Source: Flavipsychrobacter sp.
GTDB lineage: Bacteria; Bacteroidota; Bacteroidia; Chitinophagales; Chitinophagaceae
Assembly: GCA_016786565.1 (NCBI GenBank)
Contig: JAEUVY010000031.1
Span: 94,365-158,364, forward strand
Direction: 5' to 3'
DNA: 64,000 nt
This document shows positions 17,976 to 25,612 of this stretch, piece after piece. Made by a program: the position numbers and the translations under genes. The notes under the pieces are model-generated. The model saw only the letters and a program-made list of their open reading frames with translations. It made no database searches and was not told the DNA's origin. Every line of letters starts with the position of its first letter. Position 1 is the first letter of the stretch.

Positions 17976-18185
17976 ATGGACTACCGGGAATATTTGGAGT
18001 CGAGGCCGGATGTGATGCTGGGGAAACCTGTTATAAAGGGTACTCGTGTGACTGCAGAACTAATTTTACAGATGCTGTCAGAAGGCGCAACGGTAGAAAA
18101 TGTCCTATCCGCATATCCTCATTTGTTGCCTGTGCACATAAGTGCAGTGCTGGCTTATGAAAGCGATGGAGTAGAGGAAGTATAA
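17976..18185 (+). CDS. DUF433 protein (VapB-like antitoxin), apparently orphan
   Basis: A 69-residue protein with the complete DUF433 pattern: MDYREYLESRPDVMLGKP, then VIKGTRVTAELILQMLSEG, then AYPHL near residue 46. The domain is a helix-turn-helix type fold found as the antitoxin partner of DUF5615/PIN-like toxins. ATG 17976 is chosen because the family begins about five residues before the SRPDVMxGKP motif, so the longer reading frame upstream is noise. The toxin normally starts within a few bases of the antitoxin stop. The next 175 bp instead contain a hairpin and repeat-like DNA, so the toxin appears to be missing. Confidence 0.85.
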   Translation: MDYREYLESRPDVMLGKPVIKGTRVTAELILQMLSEGATVENVLSAYPHLLPVHISAVLAYESDGVEEV

Positions 18186-18360
18186 TTTAAATGCCAAGTT
18201 AGTGGCAAGCTTTTTTGCAATCACGCATGCTTTCTCTGAGTATGAGCTGTTATGCGTTGCAGAAAGCGTAGCAGTGAGGGCTAGAAAATGCAGTTAATGC
18301 TCGTAAGTGTTGTTGCGGGCGTTTTTTCGTTCTTTCCCATCCATTGTATATCTTCATTGT
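18186..18360. other. Intergenic DNA with a small terminator-like hairpin
   Basis: TGCCA and TGGCA near 18192-18207 pair around AGTTAG and are followed by AGCTTTTTTG, a plausible weak terminator for the DUF433 gene. The remainder (18240-18300) has repeat-like segments such as GTTATGCGTTGC. No gene is supported. Confidence 0.45.
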
Positions 18361-18939
18361 ATGGGTGAAAAAATTGTTGCGAACAATCTGTATGAGTTCT
18401 TGGAATACATTAGAACAAAGCCCGGATTATTTCTCGGAAGGAAGTCTATTACAGCACTACACGATTTTATACACGGATATCAAACCGTCTGTTGGTTAAA
18501 AGACGTTCCCGAAAAATTAATACCTGATTTTGGAGAATTTCATGATTTTGTAAACAATTACTATTTGCACGGATCATCAACAGCGGGTTGGAAAAATGTA
18601 ATACTATCCGTGCATTATGGGCGGGAGGAAGATGCGTTTGATGATTTTTTTAGGCTACTTGTCCTTTTTAGAGAGGGTTATCCAAAAGTGAATGCTAAGA
18701 AAATAGTGTTACAAGTAATCCAAAAGATGGTCAATAATCCGGAATGTTTATCAGAAATTGATGATGCGAATATTGTTGGCTATCTAAAATGCATTCCATC
18801 GAGACTTGAAGAGGGGCAGTCGCTATATGACTACGAATCCATTCTTTATGACTTTAAAGAGATGGCTGTATATAGTGAAGCGCTATCGAAATTAGTTACC
18901 GAGGTGGCTGGCTCGCAGGACTGGCTGGATGCACAATAA
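18361..18939 (+). CDS. Uncharacterised cytoplasmic protein with an RxxPGxxLG-type N-terminal domain
   Basis: A 192-residue protein from ATG 18361. Residues 8-40 (YEFLEYIRTKPGLFLGRKSI, then ALHDFIHGYQ) match a motif seen in many small bacterial hypothetical proteins, often near toxin or immunity genes: (F/Y)IRxRPGMYLGxKSIxxLxxFLxGY. The rest is helical and acidic, with FHDFVNNYYLHG and DFFRLLVLFREGY. There is no signal peptide or membrane segment. Context is an accessory patch with toxin-antitoxin genes and repeats. An immunity role is a guess, and no function is established. Confidence 0.7.
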   Translation: MGEKIVANNLYEFLEYIRTKPGLFLGRKSITALHDFIHGYQTVCWLKDVPEKLIPDFGEFHDFVNNYYLHGSSTAGWKNVILSVHYGREEDAFDDFFRLLVLFREGYPKVNAKKIVLQVIQKMVNNPECLSEIDDANIVGYLKCIPSRLEEGQSLYDYESILYDFKEMAVYSEALSKLVTEVAGSQDWLDAQ

Positions 18940-19450
18940 GTCAATTTAAAGAATTTCATAACGATGTTCGAGATTTTCGGAGTATCTGCCGTTCGATGTG
19001 TTCTCAATCGTTACAAATACAATGCTATCTGCGGTGCATAAGCAGACCAGTAGAATCCGCATTGCAAATGCGGAGCAGTGGAGTGCCCATCCGCTCGTAC
19101 TTTTCTTTTCTGCAGCGAAAAGAAAAGTACCAAAAGAAAGCGCCGCCTTTTGCCCTACCGCTCCGCGGGGCAAAAGGTCAGCTCTACGCTGTTTCGCAGT
19201 TCGCTATGCAACTTCATGGCGCTGGCATCTTTCCTACCATCTACCAGATGATGGGGCTACGCACTTGTTGAACTTTCGTAGTACTATTGAAGGTACGGTA
19301 ACCACATCTACGGAAATATGAAGGCGCCATCAGAGGCTGAGCTGGGTTGCAATATCGGGCATAATTTGGGATTTGTCTGGTGAAATGATGTGGAGGGGGA
19401 CTACCAGGAGATAAGCTCGGGCGTAGCAAACGCAGACCGGTAGGAAAGCA
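18940..19450. repeat. Composite repeat-rich intergenic region (copy B and two long hairpins)
   Basis: No gene is supported in these 510 bp. Seen directly: a perfect 8-bp palindrome TCCGCATT-GCA-AATGCGGA at 19056-19074 (repeat copy B, followed by GCAGTGGA). Next, a perfect 13-bp inverted repeat GTACTTTTCTTTT / AAAAGAAAAGTAC at 19097-19130 around an 8-base loop. Last, a perfect 10-bp inverted repeat CCTTTTGCCC / GGGCAAAAGG at 19146-19177. A fourth repeat-like fragment, GCGTAGCAAACGCAGACCGG, lies near 19424. This looks like accumulated non-autonomous repeat elements. Confidence 0.75.
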
Positions 19451-19475
19451 AAAGTTACCAAAATTTGGTAACTTT
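19451..19475. promoter_or_regulatory. Perfect palindromic operator of the ParD/ParE pair
   Basis: AAAGTTACCAAA and TTTGGTAACTTT form a perfect 12-bp inverted repeat around one central A, 17 bp before the antitoxin start. ParD-type antitoxins (ribbon-helix-helix dimers) repress their own promoters through such sites. Confidence 0.75.
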
Positions 19476-19476
19476 G
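19469..19476 (+). promoter_or_regulatory. TAnnTTTG promoter element overlapping the operator
   Basis: TAACTTTG overlaps the right arm of the palindrome, so repressor binding would cover the promoter. Transcription should start a few bases downstream. That places the in-frame ATG at 19478 at or before the transcript start and supports ATG 19493 as the real start. Confidence 0.6.
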
Positions 19477-19492
19477 TATGAAAATCTGTAAC

Positions 19493-19744
19493 ATGGGACG
19501 AAATACGTCAGTATCCCTGGGGCCTCACTTCGAAACCTTTATTGAAGAAAAGGTGAGCGATGGCAGGTATCAAAATGCAAGTGAGGTAATAAGGGCGGGA
19601 CTGAGATTGCTTGAGGAAGAAGAAAATCGCATTTTATTGCTGAGGAGTGCCATAGAGGAGGGAGTGAAGAGCGGTATTGCATCTGATTTTACCCCTGAAA
19701 CGCTTTTGGATAGATTGAAAGCACAGAAGCGGTCAAATGGCTAA
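19493..19744 (+). CDS. ParD-family antitoxin (type II toxin-antitoxin)
   Basis: An 83-residue ribbon-helix-helix protein: MGRNTSVSLGPHFETFIEEK, then GRYQNASEVIRAGLRLLEEEE. This is the standard ParD N-terminal DNA-binding domain. The acidic C-terminal half should wrap around the toxin. The gene overlaps the toxin gene by 8 bases. An in-frame ATG at 19478 would add five residues but lies too close to the promoter box. A perfect palindrome sits just upstream. Confidence 0.9.
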   Translation: MGRNTSVSLGPHFETFIEEKVSDGRYQNASEVIRAGLRLLEEEENRILLLRSAIEEGVKSGIASDFTPETLLDRLKAQKRSNG

Positions 19745-20033
19745 ATACTTCCTGTCCAATAAGGCCGTTAGTGACCTGTCTGATATTTGGGGCTACACCT
19801 ATGAAACATGGTCTGAGCGGCAAGCTGATAAGTATTATTCACTGCTGCTGAACACTTGTAAAGAGTTGGCCAAACACCCGGACATGGGTAAAAGATATGA
19901 AAGTGTGTTTCCCGACCTGCGTGGGTGTAGAATAAATCAGCACATTGTTTTTTACTTAGTACGAGAAGACGGAATATTTGTTGTGAGAATTCTGCACGGC
20001 GGAATGGATCTGAAAAGCCGGCTGAATGAATAG
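19737..20033 (+). CDS. ParE/RelE-family toxin
   Basis: A 98-residue protein with the ParE pattern: KYFLSNKAVSDLSDIWGYTY, a central helix WSERQADKYYSLL, then GKRYESVFPDLRGCRINQHI and VRILHGGMD near the end. ParE toxins poison DNA gyrase, whereas RelE-like ones cleave mRNA. The family resemblance and ParD partner favour ParE. The 8-base overlap with the antitoxin gene indicates coupled translation. Length and key arginines look intact, so the pair is probably functional. Confidence 0.9.
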   Translation: MAKYFLSNKAVSDLSDIWGYTYETWSERQADKYYSLLLNTCKELAKHPDMGKRYESVFPDLRGCRINQHIVFYLVREDGIFVVRILHGGMDLKSRLNE

Positions 20034-20116
20034 CGTATGTGTCGTGTTTCTAACTAAAATTTTGTGGACACCAATGTGATGAGTGCGCACGTTCATTTGT
20101 TTTGATGCTATGGTGT

Positions 20117-20175
20117 TTTCATGCCTAACAAACGCTGCACCGCGGGATCCGCATTGCAAATGCGGACCAGTGGAA
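20117..20175. repeat. Dispersed palindromic repeat, copy C
   Basis: Contains TTTCATGCC, TAACAAACGC, CCGCGGGA, then the perfect core TCCGCATT-GCA-AATGCGGA (20148-20166) and ACCAGTGGAAT. It is the best-preserved of the three copies and sits directly before the gene at 20194. Confidence 0.7.
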
Positions 20176-20193
20176 TTTTAGTAATTTCATTAC

Positions 20194-21162
20194 ATGAAGA
20201 TTTGGCTGAGGGTACTGGGAATGTTGACCGTTGCATTATTGATAGTGCCAGCATTGTTTGTTGTTTATCGAGTGCTGTTTCCTATATTCTACTTCATGGT
20301 TTTGGTAATATTCTTCAAAAGCGATGACGATGCTTTTTTTTATGGATATTGGGTAATAGCTTTTTTGTTGACAATTTTTTTGTCGAGATTCTTAATAAAA
20401 GTGTTTGAGCGATGGAAGACTTCAATGGTGTTTCTTCCAAGCGTTGCTGCAGTAATTTTCACCATTTTCGCCATAAACGTATTTCCATACTATGGCAGAT
20501 TTCCGGATGTTACTGTTGCCAACCTGATTAACAGAGACAAAAGAGAAGTAGCATCAGCGATTGCGCACGCCAACAATGGTCACCCTGCGCCGCCTTTTTA
20601 TGCCGTTGATAAAAGACGGGTAGAACAGGCCTTCAGGAAATATAATGAGCCATTTGCTGCCTTGATCAAATTAAAATTGGCACTGAGCAAGTCGCCCTTC
20701 CGTTCGAAAAGTGAGCAACCTGTAGTAAATGATACACTTGACTTCGATCTGTATAGACTTTTAATTGGTTTGCCGGATGAAGTGGTGACTAACATTATTG
20801 TTGATACGATAGTCTATGATAAAAGTTTTCGAATGTTGTTTGTTATGACGATATCCACGAACGATTTGAACAGATATGCCGGTAAAATTTTTATTGGGAA
20901 TAGACAATTGGGCGATAGTGCTTTGATAAAATTGTTTCCATACGAACCGGCTCTGTTCCCCGTTCAAGATTCTAAAGAGGTACTTATCTTATCTATGCGA
21001 AAAACGCATTTTACTGACGCTTATGGATTCAAAAGCCCCCTTGACAGCGTTTTTTGGAAGGCACCCCTATTTACCGAAAATGCAGAAGTTGACACTTCAT
21101 ATTTAATGAACCGAGTTTGGGCCGGTCATAGGTCTTCCTGTCCGTTTATACTTGTTCCTTAA
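20194..21162 (+). CDS. Uncharacterised membrane-anchored protein
   Basis: A 322-residue protein. The first 115 residues hold about four hydrophobic helices (MLTVALLIVPALFVVYRVLF; FFYGYWVIAFLLTIFLSRFLI; VFLPSVAAVIFTIFAINVF). The remaining 200 residues look soluble, with no recognised motif. By charge the soluble part may face the periplasm. No family could be assigned. It starts 19 bp after repeat copy C and is followed by a short T-rich stretch without a convincing terminator. Base composition is a little AT-richer than the genes downstream. Confidence 0.6.
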   Translation: MKIWLRVLGMLTVALLIVPALFVVYRVLFPIFYFMVLVIFFKSDDDAFFYGYWVIAFLLTIFLSRFLIKVFERWKTSMVFLPSVAAVIFTIFAINVFPYYGRFPDVTVANLINRDKREVASAIAHANNGHPAPPFYAVDKRRVEQAFRKYNEPFAALIKLKLALSKSPFRSKSEQPVVNDTLDFDLYRLLIGLPDEVVTNIIVDTIVYDKSFRMLFVMTISTNDLNRYAGKIFIGNRQLGDSALIKLFPYEPALFPVQDSKEVLILSMRKTHFTDAYGFKSPLDSVFWKAPLFTENAEVDTSYLMNRVWAGHRSSCPFILVP

Positions 21163-21267
21163 AGCCAGTGCCAGAAGGAGAGCCCCGCTTTTTTTAATAG
21201 TTGAAGCTGGATCAAAAAGTCGTTTTTTTTGCCAGCGCAGCAGTAAATGTGTTAACATTGCCGTGTC

Positions 21268-21594
21268 ATGAGTTGGTTGTATTTGATCATTGGCGGGTTT
21301 TGTGAGGTTGCGTTTGCGTTCTGTCTGGGAAAGGCAAAGGAGGCGACCGGAACAGAGATGTGCCTGTGGTATGCGGGTTTCCTGATGATGCTGAGCCTGA
21401 GTATGGGGCTGCTGATAAAGGCTACGCAAACGCTGCCTATCGGCACTGCCTATGCTGTATGGACGGGCATAGGTGCTGTGGGTACTGTGCTGGTGGGGAT
21501 ACTGGTGTTTAAGGAGCCGGCTACCTTTCTGCGGCTACTTTTTATGACCACGCTTATAGGGTCTATAATAGGTCTGAAGGTGGTGTCGCATTAG
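21268..21594 (+). CDS. sugE: Small multidrug resistance transporter, Gdx/SugE type
   Basis: A 108-residue, four-helix SMR protein. The essential Glu13 is present in MSWLYLIIGGFCEVAFAF. The segment ATQTLPIGTAYAVWTGIGAV in helix 3 matches the Gdx (SugE) subgroup, which exports guanidinium and small quaternary ammonium ions in exchange for protons. It would work as an antiparallel dimer in the inner membrane. The 105 bp upstream show no obvious guanidine riboswitch. The neighbours (DUF2200, Crp-type regulator) give no further clue. Confidence 0.88.
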   Translation: MSWLYLIIGGFCEVAFAFCLGKAKEATGTEMCLWYAGFLMMLSLSMGLLIKATQTLPIGTAYAVWTGIGAVGTVLVGILVFKEPATFLRLLFMTTLIGSIIGLKVVSH

Positions 21595-21703
21595 CCAATA
21601 GTGGCGTGGTACCTATGTTTGTCGGCATCGCAGCCGATTCGTTTCATTTTTCTAAATTTATGCACAGCCGCCGGCAATAATACAAACAGCGGACCGAAAA
21701 CAA

Positions 21704-22054
21704 ATGAAGAAGGAGCGAATCTACAAGTTGGTTTTTGCGAGTGTTTATCCGCTGTATATCAAAAAGGCGGAGGCGAAGGGCCGTGCCAAGGAGGAGGTGG
21801 ACACCATCATTTATTGGTTGACCGGATATGATGAAGCCACGCTGAAAGACCAGATAGAGCGGAAGACGGACTTTGAGACCTTCTTTGCTGAGGCGCCGAT
21901 GCTGAGCCCGAATGTGGATAAGATAACCGGCGTGATATGCGGCTACCGGGTGGAGGAGATAGAGGATGAGCTGATACGCAAAATGCGCTATCTGGACAAG
22001 CTGATAGATGAACTGGCCAAGGGAAAAGCGATGGAAAAGATATTGAGAAAGTAA
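21704..22054 (+). CDS. DUF2200 domain protein
   Basis: A 116-residue soluble protein matching DUF2200 along its length: [20 protein letters not shown], then [20 protein letters not shown], then [20 protein letters not shown] and [20 protein letters not shown]. The biochemical function of the family is not known. It is followed after 25 bp by a Crp-family regulator gene on the same strand. Confidence 0.88.
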   Translation: MKKERIYKLVFASVYPLYIKKAEAKGRAKEEVDTIIYWLTGYDEATLKDQIERKTDFETFFAEAPMLSPNVDKITGVICGYRVEEIEDELIRKMRYLDKLIDELAKGKAMEKILRK

Positions 22055-22079
22055 GGGTAGGGTTTAAGAATTGTCAGTG

Positions 22080-22673
22080 ATGGAGCTAAAACAATTATTC
22101 GTCGGGTTTATGAACAGACTGTTGCCGCAGATGGTGGTGACAGATGATCGTATCATGTGTATGCTTGAGGCAATGGATGAGGTGCATCTGACCAAGGGGG
22201 AGCTTGTGCTGAAACAAGGACGGGTGAGCAACTACTACCTGCTGCTGGATGGCTATATGCGCGGTTATACACACGATGAAAACGGCGCGGAGGTGACCAC
22301 CAATTTCTTTGCTGGGCCGAGGGCAGTGCTGGACGCTACATCGTTTTTTGGCAGGCAGCCATCGCGCGAGAATATTGTGACGCTTACGGATTGCCGCGGA
22401 TACCTACTGACCCTTGATGTGTTGAACAAACTATTTCATGAAATGCCCGAGTTCAGAGAGTTTGGCCGGGCAATACTGGTACGTGAGCTGGTGATAGCAC
22501 AAGAGCAGAAGCTGGCGCACATTAATCTGTCGGCCGAGGACAGATACCGGCAGCTGGTGGAGCGTGATGCAGGATTGATGCAGCATGCGCAGTTGCGGCA
22601 CATAGCCTCTTTTATGGGTGTTACAGATACATCGCTGAGCAGGATAAGGAGAGAGCTGGCGAACAAGAAGTAG
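22080..22673 (+). CDS. Crp/Fnr-family transcriptional regulator
   Basis: About 197 residues from ATG 22080 (a TTG at 22071 would add three). Residues about 20-125 are a cyclic-nucleotide-binding-like beta roll (LVLKQGRVSNYYLLLDGYMR, then FFAGPRAVLDATSFFGRQPS). Residues about 150-195 are a winged helix-turn-helix (RYRQLVERDAGLMQH, then IASFMGVTDTSLSRIRREL). The PRAVLDATSF segment replaces the usual cAMP-binding Arg/Glu signature, so the ligand is probably not cAMP. This type is abundant in Bacteroidota, usually paired with one target gene. The likely target is the membrane protein at 22817. Confidence 0.9.
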   Translation: MELKQLFVGFMNRLLPQMVVTDDRIMCMLEAMDEVHLTKGELVLKQGRVSNYYLLLDGYMRGYTHDENGAEVTTNFFAGPRAVLDATSFFGRQPSRENIVTLTDCRGYLLTLDVLNKLFHEMPEFREFGRAILVRELVIAQEQKLAHINLSAEDRYRQLVERDAGLMQHAQLRHIASFMGVTDTSLSRIRRELANKK

Positions 22674-22684
22674 ATCCCGGTTAG

Positions 22685-22718
22685 TGTCAAATGGCAGGTG
22701 GGTTCTTGTCATTTGGCA
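22685..22718. promoter_or_regulatory. Candidate tandem operator for the adjacent regulator
   Basis: TGTCAAATGGCA at 22685 and TGTCATTTGGCA at 22707 are two copies of TGTCAWWTGGCA. They are spaced exactly 22 bp, two helical turns, and lie between the Crp-type gene and the membrane protein gene. A regulator-binding role is inferred. Confidence 0.45.
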
Positions 22719-22816
22719 AGTGTCGCGTCGTTTTCAGTTCGTTCCTTTGCATTGACAAAGGCGGGTATAGTACATTGTTATTACCTGCCGAAGCGATCAT
22801 CTGAAAATCTCCTTTT

Positions 22817-23518
22817 ATGGTTTCTCTTCCTTTTTATGTTTATGTGGTCTTTGCCACCGCTGTGATGTTTGCTGCTTTTATGCTGCTTTACTCTGTACGG
22901 TTCGATAGGCAATGGATACTTGCCATTGCCGGGTGGCTTTTGTTGCAAACAGGCGTGGGGCTTTCGGGTTTTTATGCTGACTTCAGTGGTCTGCCGCCAC
23001 GATTTTTGCTGATGGTAGCACCGCCGGTGCTGATGATAGTACTTGGTATCGCTACGGCAAAAGAACGTGCAGTGTTTGAAGGGATGAACGCAAGGGCTTT
23101 ATTGTTACTGCATACAGTGCGGGTGCCGATAGAGTTGTGCCTGTATTGGTTGTGGCAGGCGGGTATGGTGCCGGAAGCGATGACCTTTGAAGGGCACAAT
23201 CCGGATATTTTATGCGGACTGACAGCCCCGGTGGTCTATTATTTTGTGTTTGTACGCAAGGTCGCCGGTGCAAAGGCTATGCTGTTGTGGAATGCGGGCT
23301 GCTTAGTGCTTCTGGCAAATATTGTGGTACATGCAGTTCTGGCCGCACCTACGGCATTTCAACGTATTGCGTTTGATATGCCAAACGTAGCCATCGGTTA
23401 TTTTCCATTCAATTTGTTGCCTGCTTTTCTGGTTCCCGTGGTATTGCTGTCGCACGTAGTAAGTATTCGATATCTTGTGAAAAGCGGGTGGCGAAATGGT
23501 ATGGTGACTGCGTCTTAA
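22817..23518 (+). CDS. Uncharacterised multi-span membrane protein
   Basis: A 233-residue hydrophobic protein with about seven predicted helices, from VVFATAVMFAAFMLLYSV at the N-terminus to LPAFLVPVVLLSHVVSIRYL near the C-terminus. Loops are short. No family motif recognised. Proteins of this size and helix count are frequently placed beside Crp-type regulators in Bacteroidota. Here the intergenic region contains a 22-bp-spaced repeat that could be the operator. The function is unknown. Confidence 0.75.
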   Translation: MVSLPFYVYVVFATAVMFAAFMLLYSVRFDRQWILAIAGWLLLQTGVGLSGFYADFSGLPPRFLLMVAPPVLMIVLGIATAKERAVFEGMNARALLLLHTVRVPIELCLYWLWQAGMVPEAMTFEGHNPDILCGLTAPVVYYFVFVRKVAGAKAMLLWNAGCLVLLANIVVHAVLAAPTAFQRIAFDMPNVAIGYFPFNLLPAFLVPVVLLSHVVSIRYLVKSGWRNGMVTAS

Positions 23519-23556
23519 AAATATAAGCGAGGCTGCCTGATGCCAGACAGCCTCGC
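23515..23556 (-). terminator. Terminator for the minus-strand DUF4397 gene
   Basis: GCGAGGCTG (23527-23535) and CAGCCTCGC (23548-23556) form a perfect 9-bp stem. Read on the minus strand the stem is followed by TTATATTTTT, giving a normal intrinsic terminator 30 bp after the gene at 23587. Read on the plus strand there is no T tract. Confidence 0.7.
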
Positions 23557-23586
23557 CTATCAAGTTGTAATCACTTATAAATTCAG

Positions 23587-25284
23587 TTATTGTTTCAGGA
23601 TGCTGTAGACTGAAGCATTGCCATCCTGATCTACTGCCTGCAGGATGTATACTCCTTTGGCGAGTGGCGTAGTGTCGAATGAGCCACGAGCAACGTCGGA
23701 CATTTCTGCAACTACTGCGCCTGTTACCGAGAGCAGTGTCACCTTCTTCATTATTTCACCGCCTTTATTGCTGAAGTTCAGCATGCCGGTTGTAGGGTTA
23801 GGGAAGATGTCCAGGTTCCTGTTGGTAGCAATACCTGTTACAGATGCTGTGCTTGTAGGTAATGGTATCATGGCGCCACCTGATGCCAGTGCTACCCACA
23901 GACCAAATGCAGGGCCGTTGCTGTTGGTGGCAGGCGACAGGAATCCTGAAGCCACTACTGTGATAGCGTCGCCATCCAGACCAAGTGTGGTGAGCGGCGC
24001 GCTGTACCTTTTGAGGATTGTAGTTGCAGCAGCGTTGAGCAGGTCGAGCGTGTAGTTGCTTGTTTTTACTTTCACATATCCACCGCTTGCAAAGTCGCCG
24101 AACGCAATGTCGTTCACAAGTGTTGCAGATCCCGCATTTACGTCAACCGCAGGCGCGTCTGTGCTGCCGTGGATAACCAGCAGATCAGTGCTGTCTGATG
24201 CTGATGTTGAGATCTCGCGGCCCTGGTCGTATATGCTGAGACGGAAAGGAGCCGCTGCCGCAGATGGCGTATAGCCGGTAGGGCTGACAAGGCCGTTTGC
24301 CACTATGATGTAGCGCTTGTCGGATGTGAGTGTGGTGGTGAGGCTGTAGATAGTGTCGGCCACACTTGTACTGTTCTTAGGAGCTACACCCAGCGTTACC
24401 GGTACACCTACCGGTGCGTTTACGAATTGAGATGCCGTGCGGAAAGCGAAGTTGTCGAGCAGCAGTGTGCTGTTCAGGTACACGTCTACGCTGTCGGCAA
24501 TGGCATCGGCACAGTTGTGGATGACCTGTACCCTTGCAGTTTCATCGAGCGGAATGAGCGCACCACCCGCAGCCGGAGCGGCCCACAAGCCGAAAGCAGG
24601 TCCGCCGCTGTTTACGGCAGGGTTCAGGAAGCCGGATGCGACTATAGTAGCGGATGCTCCTGTGAGGCTGAGTGTAGAAAGAGGCGCTGAATATCTTTTT
24701 ACTACTGTGCCGGTAGCGGTTGTTACGTCTATGATATAATTTGCTGTAGGGAGAGACAGATAGCCGGTGCTGTTGAAGTCGCCGAACGGAATGTCATTTA
24801 CGAGTACAGAGTTGCCGGCGCGTACATCTACCACAGGTGCGTCGGTGGAGCCATGCACCACGAGCAGGTCTGTGTTGGTTGATACAGATGCTGTTTCGCG
24901 GGCAGCGTCATAAACCGACAGGCGGAAAGGGACTGAGGACGATGCAGGGCTGTATCCCATAGCGCTTTCAATACCGTTTGCTACGAGAATGTATTTTTTT
25001 GCGGGGTCGAGTGTCACAGATATGCTGTAGAATGTATCTGCCACACTTGTGCTGTTTTTGGGTGCTACAGACAATCTTATGGGCGTTCCGGCGGCAGGTG
25101 CGTCAATGAAGCCTGTTGCGGTGCGGAAGGCGAAGTTGTCGAGCAGGATCCCGTTGTCAAGATACACATCCACTGAGTCGGCAGCGAGGTCGGCGCAGTT
25201 ATGGATAACCTGTACACGTGCTGTTTGTGCGTTTGCAGCGATAGAAGCTACGAGAGCTGATGCTAATAGAAGTTGTTTTTTCAT
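23587..25284 (-). CDS. Secreted protein with two tandem DUF4397 units and a T9SS sorting domain
   Basis: A 565-residue protein from ATG 25284, where MKKQLLLASALVASIAANAQ is a clear signal peptide; the longer frame to 25374 would add a non-secretory leader. It contains two near-copies of a roughly 235-residue block. Each begins TARVQVIHNCAD and holds DSVDVYL, LLDNFAFRTA, VAPKNSTSVADT and HGSTDAP. These are DUF4397 features (beta-sandwich surface domains). The last 80 residues are a type A T9SS C-terminal domain (DIFPNPTTGMLNFSN to KGVYILQA). It should be secreted through the type IX system and anchored or released at the cell surface. Confidence 0.88.
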   Translation of the reverse strand: MKKQLLLASALVASIAANAQTARVQVIHNCADLAADSVDVYLDNGILLDNFAFRTATGFIDAPAAGTPIRLSVAPKNSTSVADTFYSISVTLDPAKKYILVANGIESAMGYSPASSSVPFRLSVYDAARETASVSTNTDLLVVHGSTDAPVVDVRAGNSVLVNDIPFGDFNSTGYLSLPTANYIIDVTTATGTVVKRYSAPLSTLSLTGASATIVASGFLNPAVNSGGPAFGLWAAPAAGGALIPLDETARVQVIHNCADAIADSVDVYLNSTLLLDNFAFRTASQFVNAPVGVPVTLGVAPKNSTSVADTIYSLTTTLTSDKRYIIVANGLVSPTGYTPSAAAAPFRLSIYDQGREISTSASDSTDLLVIHGSTDAPAVDVNAGSATLVNDIAFGDFASGGYVKVKTSNYTLDLLNAAATTILKRYSAPLTTLGLDGDAITVVASGFLSPATNSNGPAFGLWVALASGGAMIPLPTSTASVTGIATNRNLDIFPNPTTGMLNFSNKGGEIMKKVTLLSVTGAVVAEMSDVARGSFDTTPLAKGVYILQAVDQDGNASVYSILKQ

Positions 25285-25612
25285 TTTGTTTAGGTTTTCG
25301 TCAAAAGTATTAAACAAAATGTCGTCACATTGTTTGTTTGGTTTGTTTAACAAATGTTTGTGAATGTTAAACAAAAAATATTAATCGGAGATTAATCAAA
25401 GTGCTGTTTTGGACACGAAAAGTGTCTTCGAGATGGTGTGAATCGGGGCTAATCTAAAAATATAAACCATAAATAAAACAGTATTTCTGCTGTTTTTTGG
25501 CAAATAGTGGCAGGGTACATTTGTTCAGCAGGTTGTGATAAATGTGCCCATGACCGGCTGTAGTTTATCTGAAACAATATTTCATCACCAATAAAAACAA
25601 GTTTCCGGAAAC
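25285..25612. promoter_or_regulatory. AT-rich divergent regulatory region with TGTTTAAC-type repeats
   Basis: This 328-bp region separates the DUF4397 gene (minus) from the catalase-like gene (plus). A TACTTTTG box on the minus strand (25309-25302) lies 17 bases before the DUF4397 start. A perfect 11-bp inverted repeat TTTGTTTAACA / TGTTAAACAAA sits at 25342-25352 and 25365-25375, with further TTTGTTT/TTAAACAAA half sites at 25306-25341. Nothing convincing was found nearer the catalase-like gene. Confidence 0.55.

Noticed and set aside
17876..20175. Possible integron cassette array: small genes separated by imperfect palindromes, with TAACAAACGC at 20126 resembling the left end of some attC sites.
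   Set aside because: No matching right-hand GTTRRRY core was found at a suitable distance, copies A and B lack the left core, and no integron integrase is visible. A REP-like repeat family explains the data better.
21163..21267. Guanidine riboswitch upstream of the SugE-type exporter.
   Set aside because: The 105 bases contain no paired ACGR-loop hairpins or other recognisable guanidine-riboswitch block.
23587..25284. Repeated sequence blocks that might suggest a CRISPR-like or satellite array.
   Set aside because: The repeats are two long coding units in frame within one secreted protein, not short repeats with spacers.
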